A stretch of DNA of 64,000 bases from Notospermus geniculatus (lineage: Eukaryota > Nemertea > Pilidiophora > Heteronemertea > Lineidae): the NCBI GenBank assembly GCA_002633025.1, contig NMRB01001538.1, positions 62,001-126,000 on the forward strand, in the 5' to 3' direction. The notes beneath the pieces were generated by a model. The model ran no database searches. It was not told the origin of the DNA and worked only from the letters and a program-made list of their open reading frames with translations. The first letter of the stretch is position 1, and each line of letters starts with the position of its first letter. Below are positions 21,100 through 32,096 of this stretch, piece by piece. Made by a program: the position numbers and the translations under genes.

Positions 21100-21914
21100 G
21101 ATTTTTTACTACTTTACTAAAAGTGGATTTTTTCGGCGGGAATTTTTCCCTGGGGGATTTTTTCCGGGTGGATTGTTTCCTGATGGATTTTTCTGCGGGG
21201 GGGGGGGGGGGGGNTGAAGTCACCTTGTGAACGCTGTCGCCGCCAGGCTTGTTGCTTTTATAACTTGCATTTTCTCATAAAACACCCATTGTATTGTATA
21301 AAATAGACTGCATTTTTATTGTAATTGGGGCCTAGGCAGGTTAAGCGCTTTTTGCTCGTAGCCTAGGTCGCAGGAAGCACAAAATTTGTTTTCAAATAAA
21401 GCAGTGTAATTAAAAAAATTCGCTTTTGGTTCGTGTAGGGCTAATAGGGTGTGACATTGCTGCACAAAAATGGTACAACTTCTGATCGATGTGACTTATT
21501 TTAATGAAAGGAAGATTATATTTTATGTCAGAAGATCTTTTATCATGTTTATCAGGAACTGACATGAGGAAGCCTAGATTCTGAGGTTGCCTGATTTGGT
21601 GTGGACATTTTTTTGGACACGCTATATAGGCCTAGGCCTACACGAGTAAATAATGCGTTGGATCACGAATGCATGGTTTCACCCATACCACAATGACCGA
21701 GTCCTCTCGTGGTCAATCAATCTGGAAGTCCGTAGAATCAAGCTGTGAAGTGAATTTACCTCCTTCTGAAACATCTTGGCTCGTCCCTGACACTGCACAG
21801 CTTCGAGCTTCTTCCGGCGTGCATTTCCCCGCTGGTCACTCACCTGGCTGACACGGCTGCCATGTTTCGGAATCCGGCGTTGCGAAGATAAAAGGTACAT
21901 GTAAAAGCTGAAAA
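21100..21914. other. Gene-poor stretch with contig join (N at 21214)
   Basis: GGATTTTT-type repeats at 21120-21200 end in a run of 18 or more G and a single N at 21214, which looks like an assembly join. On the minus strand, 21768-21868 could be an exon: a possible start ATGGCAGCCGTGTC near 21861 is followed by a consensus donor AG|GTGAGTG, and an overlapping open frame SQVSDQRGNARRKKLEAV ends at a donor-like GTAAAT. I could not find a partner exon, so no gene is called. Confidence 0.35.
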
Positions 21915-22134
21915 TACTTTACATTCACTTCTCTAAGACCAGTGCATTATATCATTGTGCACCTCCCCTGCGCTTATATGAATGAGGACACAAGGGCCTA
22001 CTTTAGTCCATTCAGGTTGACTGGCTCTCTGCCTGTTGGTCAACCATATACATACAACTGAAGGTAATGAGGGGTTGGACTTGAGGCGAGGACTGCATAT
22101 CTGGGACTGGTCTTAGAGAAGTGAATGTAAAGTA
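21915..22134. repeat. MITE, ends TACTTTACATTCACTTCTC
   Basis: Arms of about 32 bp (TACTTTACATTCACTTCTCT and complement) enclose about 155 bp without coding sequence. Confidence 0.85.
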
Positions 22135-22701
22135 TGTAAATAAGGAGGTCAGATCTGATTCAATCAATTCCTGATTTATTGGTCAAACATCAAAAGTACA
22201 AACATCTTTGTGGTCAAATACATGATACATAACATCCATGCACACAAATCTGTCAACAAGTTCCAGACATACTCTCACACAACATGGCCTGCATGTAGGC
22301 CTAAAGTTACTTTATACATGTACTTTAAGTATAATTCACCCTGGCTTCAAGATGGGCAAAGTTCCCATGTTGACTTTTAGCAACAAATCTGCAGGTAGAC
22401 AAAATAAAGACACACAATATGAAACGATACAATACAAGTCGTCGTCAAACTCTTAAAATGTTAACGACACTTCCATAAGTATTTCCTCTGAAAATATTCA
22501 GTGTCCAAAAAAAACTTAAATCTCAAATTTTGCCCTAAAATGATCACCATAAAACCATTCTTAAAACTTTCTACTTCACCTCAACTTTCTCTTCTATTGA
22601 ACAATTCACAACGATCACTTCCTGACCAAACAGATCAGATCTATTGAAAAGACGTCCTATAGTATTCATCAATGAGAGAATACGTGTCACACTTAGACTT
22701 A

Positions 22702-22984
22702 CGGGGTCGTATCAAAAATAAATTATCTATTTTTGGTCGTATTCAAAAAGGGTGACTTAGACGCGTGTAACTTCGTCAAATACAAGGGGCCGTATTCAAA
22801 AAGGGTGATCATCGCGGGATTAAGACTTAGACAAGTGTAACTTCACTAAATGCACACACGTCTAAGTCTTAAACACCCTTTTTGAATACGGCCCATGGTG
22901 TAAGTGTGTAAGTGTGTGCATTTAGTGAAGCTACACGTGTCTAAGTCTTAATCGCGCTACGATCACCCTTTTTGAATACGGCCC
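22702..22984. repeat. Cluster of GGCCGTATTC-type palindromic MITEs
   Basis: A complete palindromic unit runs 22787-22893 and a second half-unit shares its right end and runs to 22984. An older fragment lies at 22702-22780. Unit ends read GGGCCGTATTCAAAAAGGGT; arms include AGACTTAGAC. Confidence 0.8.
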
Positions 22985-23065
22985 AAGTAGTTTTAGGATA
23001 CATGTTTGGGCCCTGCCTGCTGTATACTACCATAGGCACATCCACTAAACTTTTCACTCTTCTAA

Positions 23066-23205
23066 AGCTACGTTTAGCTGACACGCGGAATGCGGATTGC
23101 GGAACGCAGAAGCGGAAAATGCAATGCATTTCGCATACAACATATCGCTTCCGCCGGGATTCCGCGTCCCTATACCGCATTCCGGATGTCTGGTAAACGC
23201 AGCTT
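23066..23205. repeat. MITE, intergenic relative of the element in the SecA-like exon
   Basis: The ends AGCTACGTTTAGCTGACACG and the complement of the right end AAGCTGCGTTTACCAGAC form inverted repeats; a TAA flanks each side. In reverse orientation it matches 4915-5040 almost throughout, with one short extra block. Confidence 0.88.
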
Positions 23206-23999
23206 TAAACAGATTACAACTTAAATCGGTAAAATTCTATTTTTATTTTTATTCCGACCGCCGCCTTTTCCGCCCGAAAAATGTAGTTCGCGGCACCTAG
23301 CGGCACGAACAGGAACCACACTATGCCCGGTGGAGACCAATCACAATCGTCGTCTCATGAGCGGTCTGAGCATGACATGTTGACCGCCGCCATGGCTGAG
23401 TCATGTTCGTGGTTTACTGTGATGCACCGCTGCGGTGTCAAAACAGTGAAAACCCCAGTAAAAATGAACAGGATGTACATGTATCAATCCTTAGGGGACT
23501 TTGTGGCAAATTCAAAGTCCCAAGTTTGTGGGCTTGTGGAGGGTAATGGGTTAATGAAATTTGTTTGGGAGTTTAGGATATACAAAGCACATGTCCACAT
23601 TTTACAACCACGGTGAGTAATTCTGTTTTAACCCTTTCACATCCGTGCGCAAGCCATTTCAAATTGGGAACGAGTAAACCGCCTGTGCTCGCTCATGCGG
23701 AACCGATAATGGTTGATATGATGGCAAACAAAGTAAGGGACCAAGGTCTACTGAAACCAGATAAGAGATTTTTGAAAACTAATAAAACTACTATCTGGGA
23801 GACAATTTTCTAAATGTATACTTTTTTTGAAACACCCTGTATATTTCAGTTACAAGAATATTTATCAAGATAGATATAAAAATAAATAACATTAATGTTT
23901 TGGTATACACGGTGCTGCCACCTGTCCGAGGAAAAATAACTATTATAATCAACCATGCAAATAAACAAACCGTAATGTTTACAATTCGAACTAGAGCAC
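23206..23999. other. No feature recognised
   Basis: Short open frames only. Nothing resembles a gene, RNA or complete element. Confidence 0.4.
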
Positions 24000-24194
24000 A
24001 AGCCCAGGTCACACTGTGGCGACTTAGACGGGCGAATCCCCGCGAACTAGAATGAAATGTCCAAGGACCATGAACATGCCTCTCTCTGTCATTACACTAT
24101 TATGTCCAAAGGAGTGAGCACATGGTCCATGGACCATTTCATTCTAGTTCGCGGGGATTCGCCCTCCTAGGTCGCCACAGTGTGACCTGGGCTT
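24000..24194. repeat. MITE with nearly perfect 58-bp arms, ends AAGCCCAGGTCACAC
   Basis: AAGCCCAGGTCACACTGTGG at the left pairs with the right end; arms continue through GGCGAATCCCCGCGAACTAG. A remnant of the TGGTCCATGGACCA head of the large repeat family sits in the interior. Confidence 0.9.
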
Positions 24195-25430
24195 TAAATC
24201 AGAGGGTTCTCCTGGTGTGGCACCAATACCTTCTCGGATAAGGCGTGTAGTAAGAAAGATGACGAACTATTCCAGGAAGTAACACATGTCAATAATCCGC
24301 TGCCTGAATAATACATATGATTGAACAGTCATGTCCGATCCTAAAAATAGGTCGGGATGCAGCAATGAAAAGCTTGATAATAAACTAGGCCACGATCTTC
24401 CTGAAATAGACGTGCTATTGTATACTTTCTTGTAGTGCCTAAAACATGCCTACTTGAAGCATGCATGGTGCATGACCAAGGGGCATGATTGAAGCACGAT
24501 GCGTGCACTTTTGATGCACTGGATAATCCTATGAGGGGGGCATGATTGGTGCATAGAATATGCATATTGTATGCAGTTCTATATTTAGCACTAAATATAA
24601 TAAAATATATTGTGACATTCTATCAGAAGTGGAATGAGGACGACCATTATTTTGTCAGTTATATAGGGGAACCAATCATACTGATTGTTATTTACGAATT
24701 GACCAATCAGTACATTGCTTCTTCTTGACGTATCCAATCAATACTGTGCAAGCTATTCGCGACAGTGTCAAAACCATGAACACGCTGCTTTGCATACAGC
24801 AGCGAAAATATGCACGCTCTCACCTACACCTTCTCTGGGTGGATCTTTATATCTGAGTGAGGGTGGCGAGGTATCCAAACACCATACGCCCAAAGTACAG
24901 AAGATATTTGGTAAACTTTGTAGGAATAAAATACATGTACACATACATGTATAGTCGAACAGATCCAGTATAAAGTTATCTAGTGTAAAGTTCTATTTTT
25001 ATAAAGTTCTCTACATATAGTAGCGACCTTTGACCTTTTGGCAACCTGGTTTATGAATGCTCTACAAGACTGTTCAAATCTATCGATTTGAATGATCTAA
25101 GTTACAAATTAGGAATTGAGACTGATGCCACACAAAAGAACGAGTTGACGCATGGTACCTTACTTGGGTCAGTCGTGCTATGATAGCGCGTTGAACCTCT
25201 CAAGTGTTAAAAATGATGGCGGCCATTTTTGTCAGCTAAGGTTTCGTCATAGCATCAGCCTAGCCTAGCCTAGGTGTTAACACTGGCTGCCTTTGTATGG
25301 ATTGGCCAGGACACCATTCTCATCACGTTGGTTCCCGATTCCGCCGCCAGAGGAGAGATACTGAGGCATACCTCATGCATACAGTGGCACTTTAATTTAG
25401 AAAGAGAGTATCTTCATCTTTCATACTTGG
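24195..25430. other. No gene recognised
   Basis: A-T-rich non-coding DNA. A block at 25185-25240 resembles 20205-20260 (CTCAAGTG..GGCGGCCATTTTT), so it is probably an old repeat. Confidence 0.4.
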
Positions 25431-25630
25431 GTTCGTATTCGTAAAGCGGTTCTATCGTTAGAACCGTCTTAAGCAAGGTTCATTGGCACACGGATCCGAT
25501 CCGTTTCCAGTCCGTTTGCCCCTAGTTTTACGGATACGACAACTCGCTCAAGTCCATTTGATAGATTTTTTACGGACCTGAATCGGACCAATTCCGTGTG
25601 CCAATGAACTTTGCTTTAGGCCGGTTCCAG
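25431..25630. mobile_element. MITE (143 bp, 25472-25614) nested in a GTATTC-type MITE
   Basis: The outer element reads GTAAAGCGGTTCTATCGTTA..GAACCGTCTTA, then is interrupted, then resumes TTAGGCCGGTTCCA. The uninterrupted version exists at 49859-49983. The insert has ends AGCAAGGTTCATTGGCACAC and its near-complement, and is flanked by TTA on both sides (25469-25471, 25615-25617). This is a clean filled site against an empty site. Confidence 0.9.
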
Positions 25631-26138
25631 GCCAAGTAGGGGAGACCGGGGCTGGTTGTAACAGGGGTAGGTTGTAACAGAGCTAATATTTCCTTGAGTA
25701 TACGCTGGGAAGGGCTGAGTTTCCTCACATAGATTGACATTGATATCGGCCACCTTTGTACCAAAGGGCATCCATTTATACGAACTGACGTACAAAAAAA
25801 TTGACAAAAACGTTTTTGGTGCATAAAAGTAAAAAATGACATGATCAGAAAAACTCTCCTGCTTCACTGCCTGTGCGGTTTAAGAAGTTTGTTTGGATAC
25901 TATTTGAATAAGGATGTAAAGCTTGTACAACTGGTCCAGTGTGATAAGGCTCACTTCCACATGCATAGGTATTGCAGCACACATTTGACCTGAACTATAG
26001 GGTGGGGTTTGTTGTAACACCCTGTTACAACCTGCCCCAAATCTGTTAAAACCTACTCCACTTTTCTACATCTAGGTGTCTAGTTCTTATTGGGCCTTAC
26101 CCGACCGTCTTTTGTTGGTGTAGGGGACGCGGGATTCA

Positions 26139-26196
26139 NNNNNNNNNNNNNNNNNNNNNNNNNNNNNNNNNNNNNNNNNNNNNNNNNNNNNNNNNN
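26139..26196. other. Assembly gap (58 N)
   Basis: The gap removes the last residues and stop codon of the first Toll-like receptor. Confidence 0.99.
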
Positions 26197-28063
26197 TCCC
26201 ATCTTGAGGCCACTCAAAGCTAGGACATTTCAACCTCCTTATCTCCTTGGGCAATTCACTTATCTTCTTCCCGTGCAGCACCAAGACACACTTCATGATG
26301 TTCTCCACGCCACTCTTCTCGGCGATGTCCGGCCAGTGCTTCTCCAAAAACTCCTCAGTCACAATGACTAGAAAGTAGTTGACTTGAAAGCTGAAGTCCT
26401 TGATTTGTTTCCAAAGGGGTATGACTTCTGGACCTGCCGACCACTGCAATGTGATTCTCATCGGATGATTGTATAGCTGGTCTTCGATATATTTATTCAC
26501 CCATTTCAGGACTTGCGTCTCGTACATATCGTAGAGGATATAGGCACCGGTTTTCCCTAGCCTAAGCGAATTCCTGGACAACACGTTGTTGTTCAGAAGA
26601 GGGTCCGACTCACCGCACGTTGTTGGCAGGATTCGCTCTTCGTCGGAGACCTTCGACGCCTCCCGCCTTTCCAAAAGACAATGTTTAATGTTCACAAGAT
26701 TACAATAAACGAGCAGCGCAACGAGTGCCACAAGAAGACCGAAGGCGATGACAAACACTAACCCAACCAGTGGAACATACGAGCTACATGACCACCAATA
26801 TGGATCGTAGTCCATCACGTTCGTACCAAACATGCCAACAGGGCCTCCGCACTTGAGCTTCTTACGGTCAAACACCACGGAACCCTTCCGAGTTCTCAAC
26901 CAACGTGAGAAACCCCTAAGAGAGCAGCTACAGTCAAAGGGATTCTGTTCCAAATGAACGGTTTTCGAACCTTCAAAGGCGTTTTCGTCAACATACAAAA
27001 TTTTGTTTTCGTTGAGACGAACGTCAGATAAACTGGCACGTTTCGGGAGTGAAGATTTCTGAATGAAACCGATATGGTTGTCAACGAGGCGCAAATATTT
27101 CAGACTCTTAAGATTCTTCAACATAGCGAAGTGCTGATTAGTAAAATAGGTTCCAGAAAGATCTAGGTGAGTAAGGGAATTGGCTTGGTCCTTCAGAAAT
27201 ACGTCTACTTGTACATAACTGCCTGATATAAATAAGGGATTCCAACTAAGAACCAGCTTCCTTAGTCGAGTCAAATATTCTAACATCCTCACCGAAACAT
27301 ACCCAAAGGTCATACCGTTATATTTCAGGTGCAGTTCTTCTAATCTTCGATTACCATGAAATGTATCCTCATCGATGTGAGAAATCCTATTTGAAGTCAG
27401 ATTAAGGAATTGAAGCTTTTTGAGGGGGTGTAGTGATCCATTGGTGAATCTTTGAATCAAATTGTCTTCTAGTGAAAGCTCCTTAAGGTTGACGAGGGCA
27501 GTGAATGTTCTAGGGCATATCACTGTGAGTCGGTTCTGCCCTAAATAAAGCCTTGTAAGCTGCTTCAATCCAACGAATGTGTCACACCCGATGTGGTCAA
27601 CCCTATTTTTCCGTAAATAAAGGTTTTCGAGCATGGACAGGCCGGTAAAGGACTTCGATGTAAGTCGGAAAATTTCATTAGAACTCAAGTTAAGAACACG
27701 TAAGTTTACCAGCTTCTTCAGTGCATCGTCCGCAAGGTAATATACGCTGCAATCAGTGATTTGCACTTCTCTTAACTTCGAACTGTTGAAAGTGGACGAG
27801 GTGAGTCTCAATGGTGGTTTTGGAGAGCATCCTTCGATGATGATTTCGACAAGTGCGTCGCCCAATACAGCACAGGCGGAGACGACGTCGTGGAAAGCTG
27901 CATTTGAACACTCAATCCTCTTCCCGCCGGGCACGTTCTTTGGTGTACAACCACGGGGGAGATGTGGCCGCGCTATCGTGTCAGACAGTCCAGTGATATA
28001 CGGAATGAGGGACAGCAACAGGCAGAGCAGTGTCGTCCAAGTGACGGTTCCTTCACCCCGAAC
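26197..28063 (-). CDS. Toll-like receptor, copy A (3' end lost in gap)
   Basis: This is a single-pass innate immune receptor. Reading from 28063: a hydrophobic leader (LLCLLLSLIPYITGL), then about 11 leucine-rich repeats (LRVLNLSSNEIFRL, LTRLYLGQNRLTVI and others). A Cys cap follows (NPFDCSCSLRGFSRWL..CGGPVG..WWSC), one cysteine cluster as in vertebrate-type Tolls. Next are a membrane helix (VGLVFVIAFGLLVALVALLV) and an intracellular TIR domain beginning AYILYDMYETQVLKWV and ending KCPSFEWPQDG at the gap. The TIR is divergent: box 1 is YILYDMYE instead of YDAFVSY, and the BB-loop RDxxPG is replaced by SAGPEVIP. There is no ATG in the leader frame. An acceptor TTGATTCTAG precedes GTTCGG at 28063, so the start lies in an upstream exon. 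It is almost identical to copy B. Confidence 0.93.
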
Positions 28064-28243
28064 CTAGAATCAAGTTTGTGCAGAGGTCAGTTTACATTTA
28101 CACGTTGTAGAATATCTCAGGGTTCAGGTGATCGACACAGGGCGAAATCCCTGGTGTCCAATCCGGGTGTGGATAGCCGCACGCGTCTGTTATTCACACC
28201 ACAGACAGGCGTCTCATACTTCTGTTTGTACTTGTAGGGGGGG
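28064..28243. other. Upstream flank of Toll copy A, unlike copy B
   Basis: The two Toll copies stay alike for 25 bp past the acceptor (to about 28088) and then differ. No first exon could be recognised in either. Confidence 0.5.
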
Positions 28244-28518
28244 GAGGGGCCGCGGTGAAAACCTTATTCACCGTGGTGAGAATGTTTCCACCGCAGTGAA
28301 AACCTTTTTCACCGAGGTGAGAATGTTTCCATCGCGGTGAAAACATTCCCACCTCGGTGGAAACGGTGAGAACTTCCCACCGACCGCGGTGAGAATGTTT
28401 CCACCGCAGTGGAAACTTTTTCAGCACGGTGGAAACATTCTCACCGCGGTGAAAATGATTTTCACCACAGTGGAAATGATTTTCACTGAGGTGGAAATTT
28501 TTCACCGCGGTGAGAACT
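28244..28518. repeat. Minisatellite with palindromic CACCGCGGTG core
   Basis: About 14-15 units of 18-21 bp, each with a variant of CACCGCGGTG followed or preceded by AAAAC/GTTTCC. Because each core is self-complementary, any two units can pair. A remnant of the last three units appears in the second duplication copy at 34425-34486. Confidence 0.88.
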
Positions 28519-29664
28519 TCTAAAGATTTTACAAACCCCCAAGAAAAATAATCAAACCTCGGGAAAAAATCCAAATGCAAATATTTTTCATCAGTGAGCT
28601 CTATAGGCCACCGTAGGTTAGCTTCAGTTACACACTGTAGACTTTTCCCTGTAGGCCAATAGCAAGAACAGGGGTTCCCCCAGCTTTATGTGTTTTGGTG
28701 AGCTACTCTCGGCACCACCCAACACTTGTGTTTGGTTGCAAGCAAAGGATCAAAGAATAAGAACCTACCATTTTGCTTCACCCCGTCCACATCAGTTTCC
28801 ACAATCCTCCATTATTGGCACGAAAATACATGTACCATTTGATTAGCACAGATGCCAAAAATCCCAAAACATGGACAACTTTCCCAAACAACTGCTAGGG
28901 CACGTCTGACGATGATGGCTGTCTGAGAATTCCAATCAGTGGTCCTCCAAATACAGGTAGACAGGAATCAACGTCCTAGGAATGCAAGTCCGCCAAACAT
29001 TAGCCCGCTATTGTAAGGTTATACATGTATTCTAAGAATGGTCATGGTATCTATAGCTATATATCCTAATCCCTCCCTCGCTGAACAATAAGACCGGACT
29101 TTGATTTCAGGGGGACTTTGATCCCTGTCACACCGGCACAAGTTGTTATGTCAGAAGTTTCATCCAATCGACTAACCATATTTATCTATTAACATTATCA
29201 TTGGCCTAATTTGGAATATAATGCCTATTATATCGAGAGACAATGAGAACCTGAGAACCCTCACCATCCCCGGACGTTATTAATTGGAGAGTTCCTAGCG
29301 CATGAGAATATTTTCCGTCACTTTTAATCAAATTGACATTTATAATCACAAATAAACTACATGTATATCATGCTTTTTATGTTTTCTAGTACAAACGGAT
29401 GGAATGTTTCCGGCACGAGGTATATGGATGGGAATTTTGGACAGTCATACATGTATTTGAATTAGTCTAGAAACCAATTTAGTAAATCTAACCAATCGGA
29501 GTCGGCGAAATGAACCATAAAAGGGAATTACTGACTATTATCCCGCAGAATCACTTTTCTTTGGTCATTTCATAATACCCATTTTTTGCATACCAGTCAT
29601 GTGGTGAGCTCCAAAATGACTACAGAGTGCAAATTTTATTACGTACGTCGATAAATATAACACA
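28519..29664. other. Non-coding part of the large duplication
   Basis: It matches 34487-35613 at high identity and I see no gene in it. Confidence 0.6.
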
Positions 29665-29903
29665 TAAAGTGCTTTTCAGAATGTCCAGTCATTTTTGAAC
29701 TCATTTTACCTTGCAATGGAACCTAACCACAAACCACAAATTGGACAATTACGTGTGCATGTCAATTGACAGACTTATAATAGGACCTTGTTCAGGGGTA
29801 CACTCTGAATCAAGATAATGTGGCCCACTTGTGGTTTGTGGTTAGGTTCCATTGCAAGGTAAAATGAGTGCAAAAATGACTGGACATTCTGAAAAGCACT
29901 TTA
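29665..29903. repeat. MITE with 90-bp arms, copy 2 of 3
   Basis: Ends TAAAGTGCTTTTCAGAATGT and its complement. Its duplicate partner is 35614-35869. Confidence 0.9.
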
Positions 29904-30069
29904 CATGTTGGTTCTGTTAGGTGTCACTTGAAAAGAGGCACTTCCGTTCTTCAACGCGGATGATACCTTTGCTAAAGAAAAGATAAAGGCAAGATGGGAA
30001 GCAAGGACAGTAAAGCCATGAAAGTAAAGCCCAAGTTCTTGCCCTGTTAATTCGGCTCAATATTTCATG

Positions 30070-30753
30070 CAGAGATATAAGAAGTCGTTGGGGAAAGCAA
30101 GGAATTTTCCAGAAGCAAAATCACATCATGTCCCCCAAGTCCATTGAAAAATGAAAGAGCCTTTCAAAATCAGAGCAGCAAACGTACAAAGACAGGTGGG
30201 CTGGCTGAAAGGGACGCCATTCATTCAAAGAAGTCCAGAGTGCACTCACGCTTGTCTGACAACCGATGATGTTAAAAGCCTGGGCTACCAGCTTCAGTGA
30301 GAAATGGGTCACCGAATTTGTTTATAACAAAGAGAAAGGAACCCTACTCCTGACTTGCCACCGAATGGCAAGCCTGCATCGCCAAAAGAGTCATCCTCTG
30401 AGGAAGCCAGGATGGAATACAACCCTACTCCTGACTTGCCACCGAATGCCAAGCCTGCATCGCCACAAGAGTCATCCTCTGAAGAAGCCAGGATGGAAGA
30501 CAACCCTTCTCCTGACTTGCCACCGAATGCCAAGCCTGCATCGCCAAAAGAGTCATCCTCTGAAGAAGCCAGGATGGAAGACAACCCTTCTCCTGACTTG
30601 CCACCGAATGCCAAGCCTGCATCGCCAAAGAGTCATCCTCTAAGGAAGCGAGGATGGAAGACAACCCTACTCCTGACTTGCCACCGAATGCCAAGCCTGC
30701 ATCGCCAAAAGAGTCTTCCTCAACGAGTACACAAACATTGGTGCTGTAGCTAA
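30070..30753 (+). pseudogene. 27-residue Pro/Ser/Glu repeat reading frame, copy A (frameshifted)
   Basis: Five 81-bp units encode PDLPPNAKPASPKESSSEEA plus RMEDNP(T/S). A one-base loss in unit 4 (CCAAAGAG instead of CCAAAAGAG, about 30626) shifts frame, so the frame no longer reaches the STSTQTLVL ending kept in copy B. Upstream, 30070-30249 encodes a basic Ser/Lys-rich segment (AFQNQSSKRTKTGGLAERDA) separated by stops, related to a segment after the gap at 44466. The family is unknown; it may be a decayed gene exon or part of a mobile element. Confidence 0.5.
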
Positions 30754-31001
30754 CCGTCATCCAGCATCCAGTGATGACTCCCTTTATACTTTTTAGGCCT
30801 AACTTGGCATGCCCTACCGGTACTGCACACACCATGTGCACACATACATTGTGAGTACGTAGGTAGCGTATTCTGTAGGCCTGCCTACATGTACATGTAG
30901 GCCTGCAGGACGTAGGCGTAGTCGAGGACAAGTCAGGCTTGGCCAGCCTATACCCCAGCACATGTTCTGCTAAAAGCTTGCATACTCCCATTACATCCAC
31001 T

Positions 31002-31949
31002 GGGTGAGGTCAAATCTCAGAGTTAACCCTGACACCAAGATTACCCAAGTGTAACCCTGGAAAAAAGTGTTAACCTGAACCCTTAACTCCGTCTACTGAT
31101 TAACTTTTAGTTAACATTAAGTTAACACCTAGTTGACACTTCTTTAACTCCTGGTTGACACTTCCTGGAAATTTGGATTCAGTGAATCTGTTCCAACTAG
31201 GCCTAATTATTGAACAACACAGAGCTGTGTACTGTATAGACCTATATGCGGTATTGGCTGTGCTACTGCTGTCAAAGTGTCAACATGGAGGCTGGGAGAG
31301 GGAAGACAAGATGTTGTTGGAGTCTGGAAAGAAGATTGCATTTTGCAAGCACCCAGCACACCCAACCTGTCTGTGAAAGCCCTATGAGGATACATAGGCC
31401 TAAAGCAAGGTTCTTACTCTTTTCGCTGGTGTAGGCCTACTTACTTGTATTTGGTTCACAACCATTTCCCTGATGATTCCCTGATGGTTCCAGCATGGAA
31501 ATAATCCACAAGATGGTCAAATTGTTCTTGATTCAATTGCATATGTCTTTCACTTGGTTCACCACTATAAGCACGAGTTCTGATAAAGTTTTCCATTCTT
31601 CTCTGGGCAAGAATCTGTAGTATAGGTACAGCAAACATGGCTGCCTCCATAACTCTGAGACTTGACCTCCCTCAATTTTGACTCAGAGTTAACCACCAGG
31701 CGGTTAACACTTGATGTACATGAGCCGTAATGCATTTCTCTTAACTCTGGGCGATTTCCTGGGTTTAAGGGAACACTAGGGTAACTTTAGGGTCAGCCAG
31801 GTGTTAACTTTTGGGTTAACTCAGTGTTAACTAATAGTTAACTATGGGTTAACTAAACTCTTGCTGCAAGGTCAAATCCTGGGGTTATCATAACTAATAG
31901 TTAACACCTTGGGTTAACACTTAGTTAACTTTGAGATTTGACCTCACCC
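31002..31949. mobile_element. 948-bp transposon insertion present only in duplication copy A
   Basis: Inverted ends GGGTGAGGTCAAATCTCA. The 3-bp repeat ACT flanks it (30999-31001, 31950-31952). The other duplication copy has the uninterrupted site ATCCACTGTATAGG near 37566. The interior is full of GTTAAC-type palindromic hexamers and lacks a convincing transposase, so it is a non-autonomous element. Confidence 0.88.
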
Positions 31950-32002
31950 ACTGTATAGGCTATTCTAGATTTTGGTGTATATTTACAGGTGTCAGGAATA
32001 AT

Positions 32003-32076
32003 AGGGAGTTTTCGCAAAGCCCTCGAAACGCCAACGCGAACGCCAAACCCATTGTTCGATGCCACGAAGAGAGCAN
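32003..32076. repeat. Truncated GGGAGTTTTCGC MITE ending at an N join
   Basis: Only the left part is present; at N32076 the sequence switches to the Toll copy B 3' flank. The intact counterpart is 37623-37754. This is evidence that N32076 is an artificial contig join. Confidence 0.85.
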
Positions 32077-32096
32077 GGCTGTGGGAACGTTCCACA

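Noticed and set aside
21679-21900. Possible first exons on the minus strand
   Set aside because: Good donor-like sites exist, but two incompatible frames are possible and no second exon was found, so it is only mentioned in the region entry.
28244-28518. CRISPR-like array
   Set aside because: Units are 18-21 bp with no unique spacers; it is a minisatellite in a eukaryotic genome.
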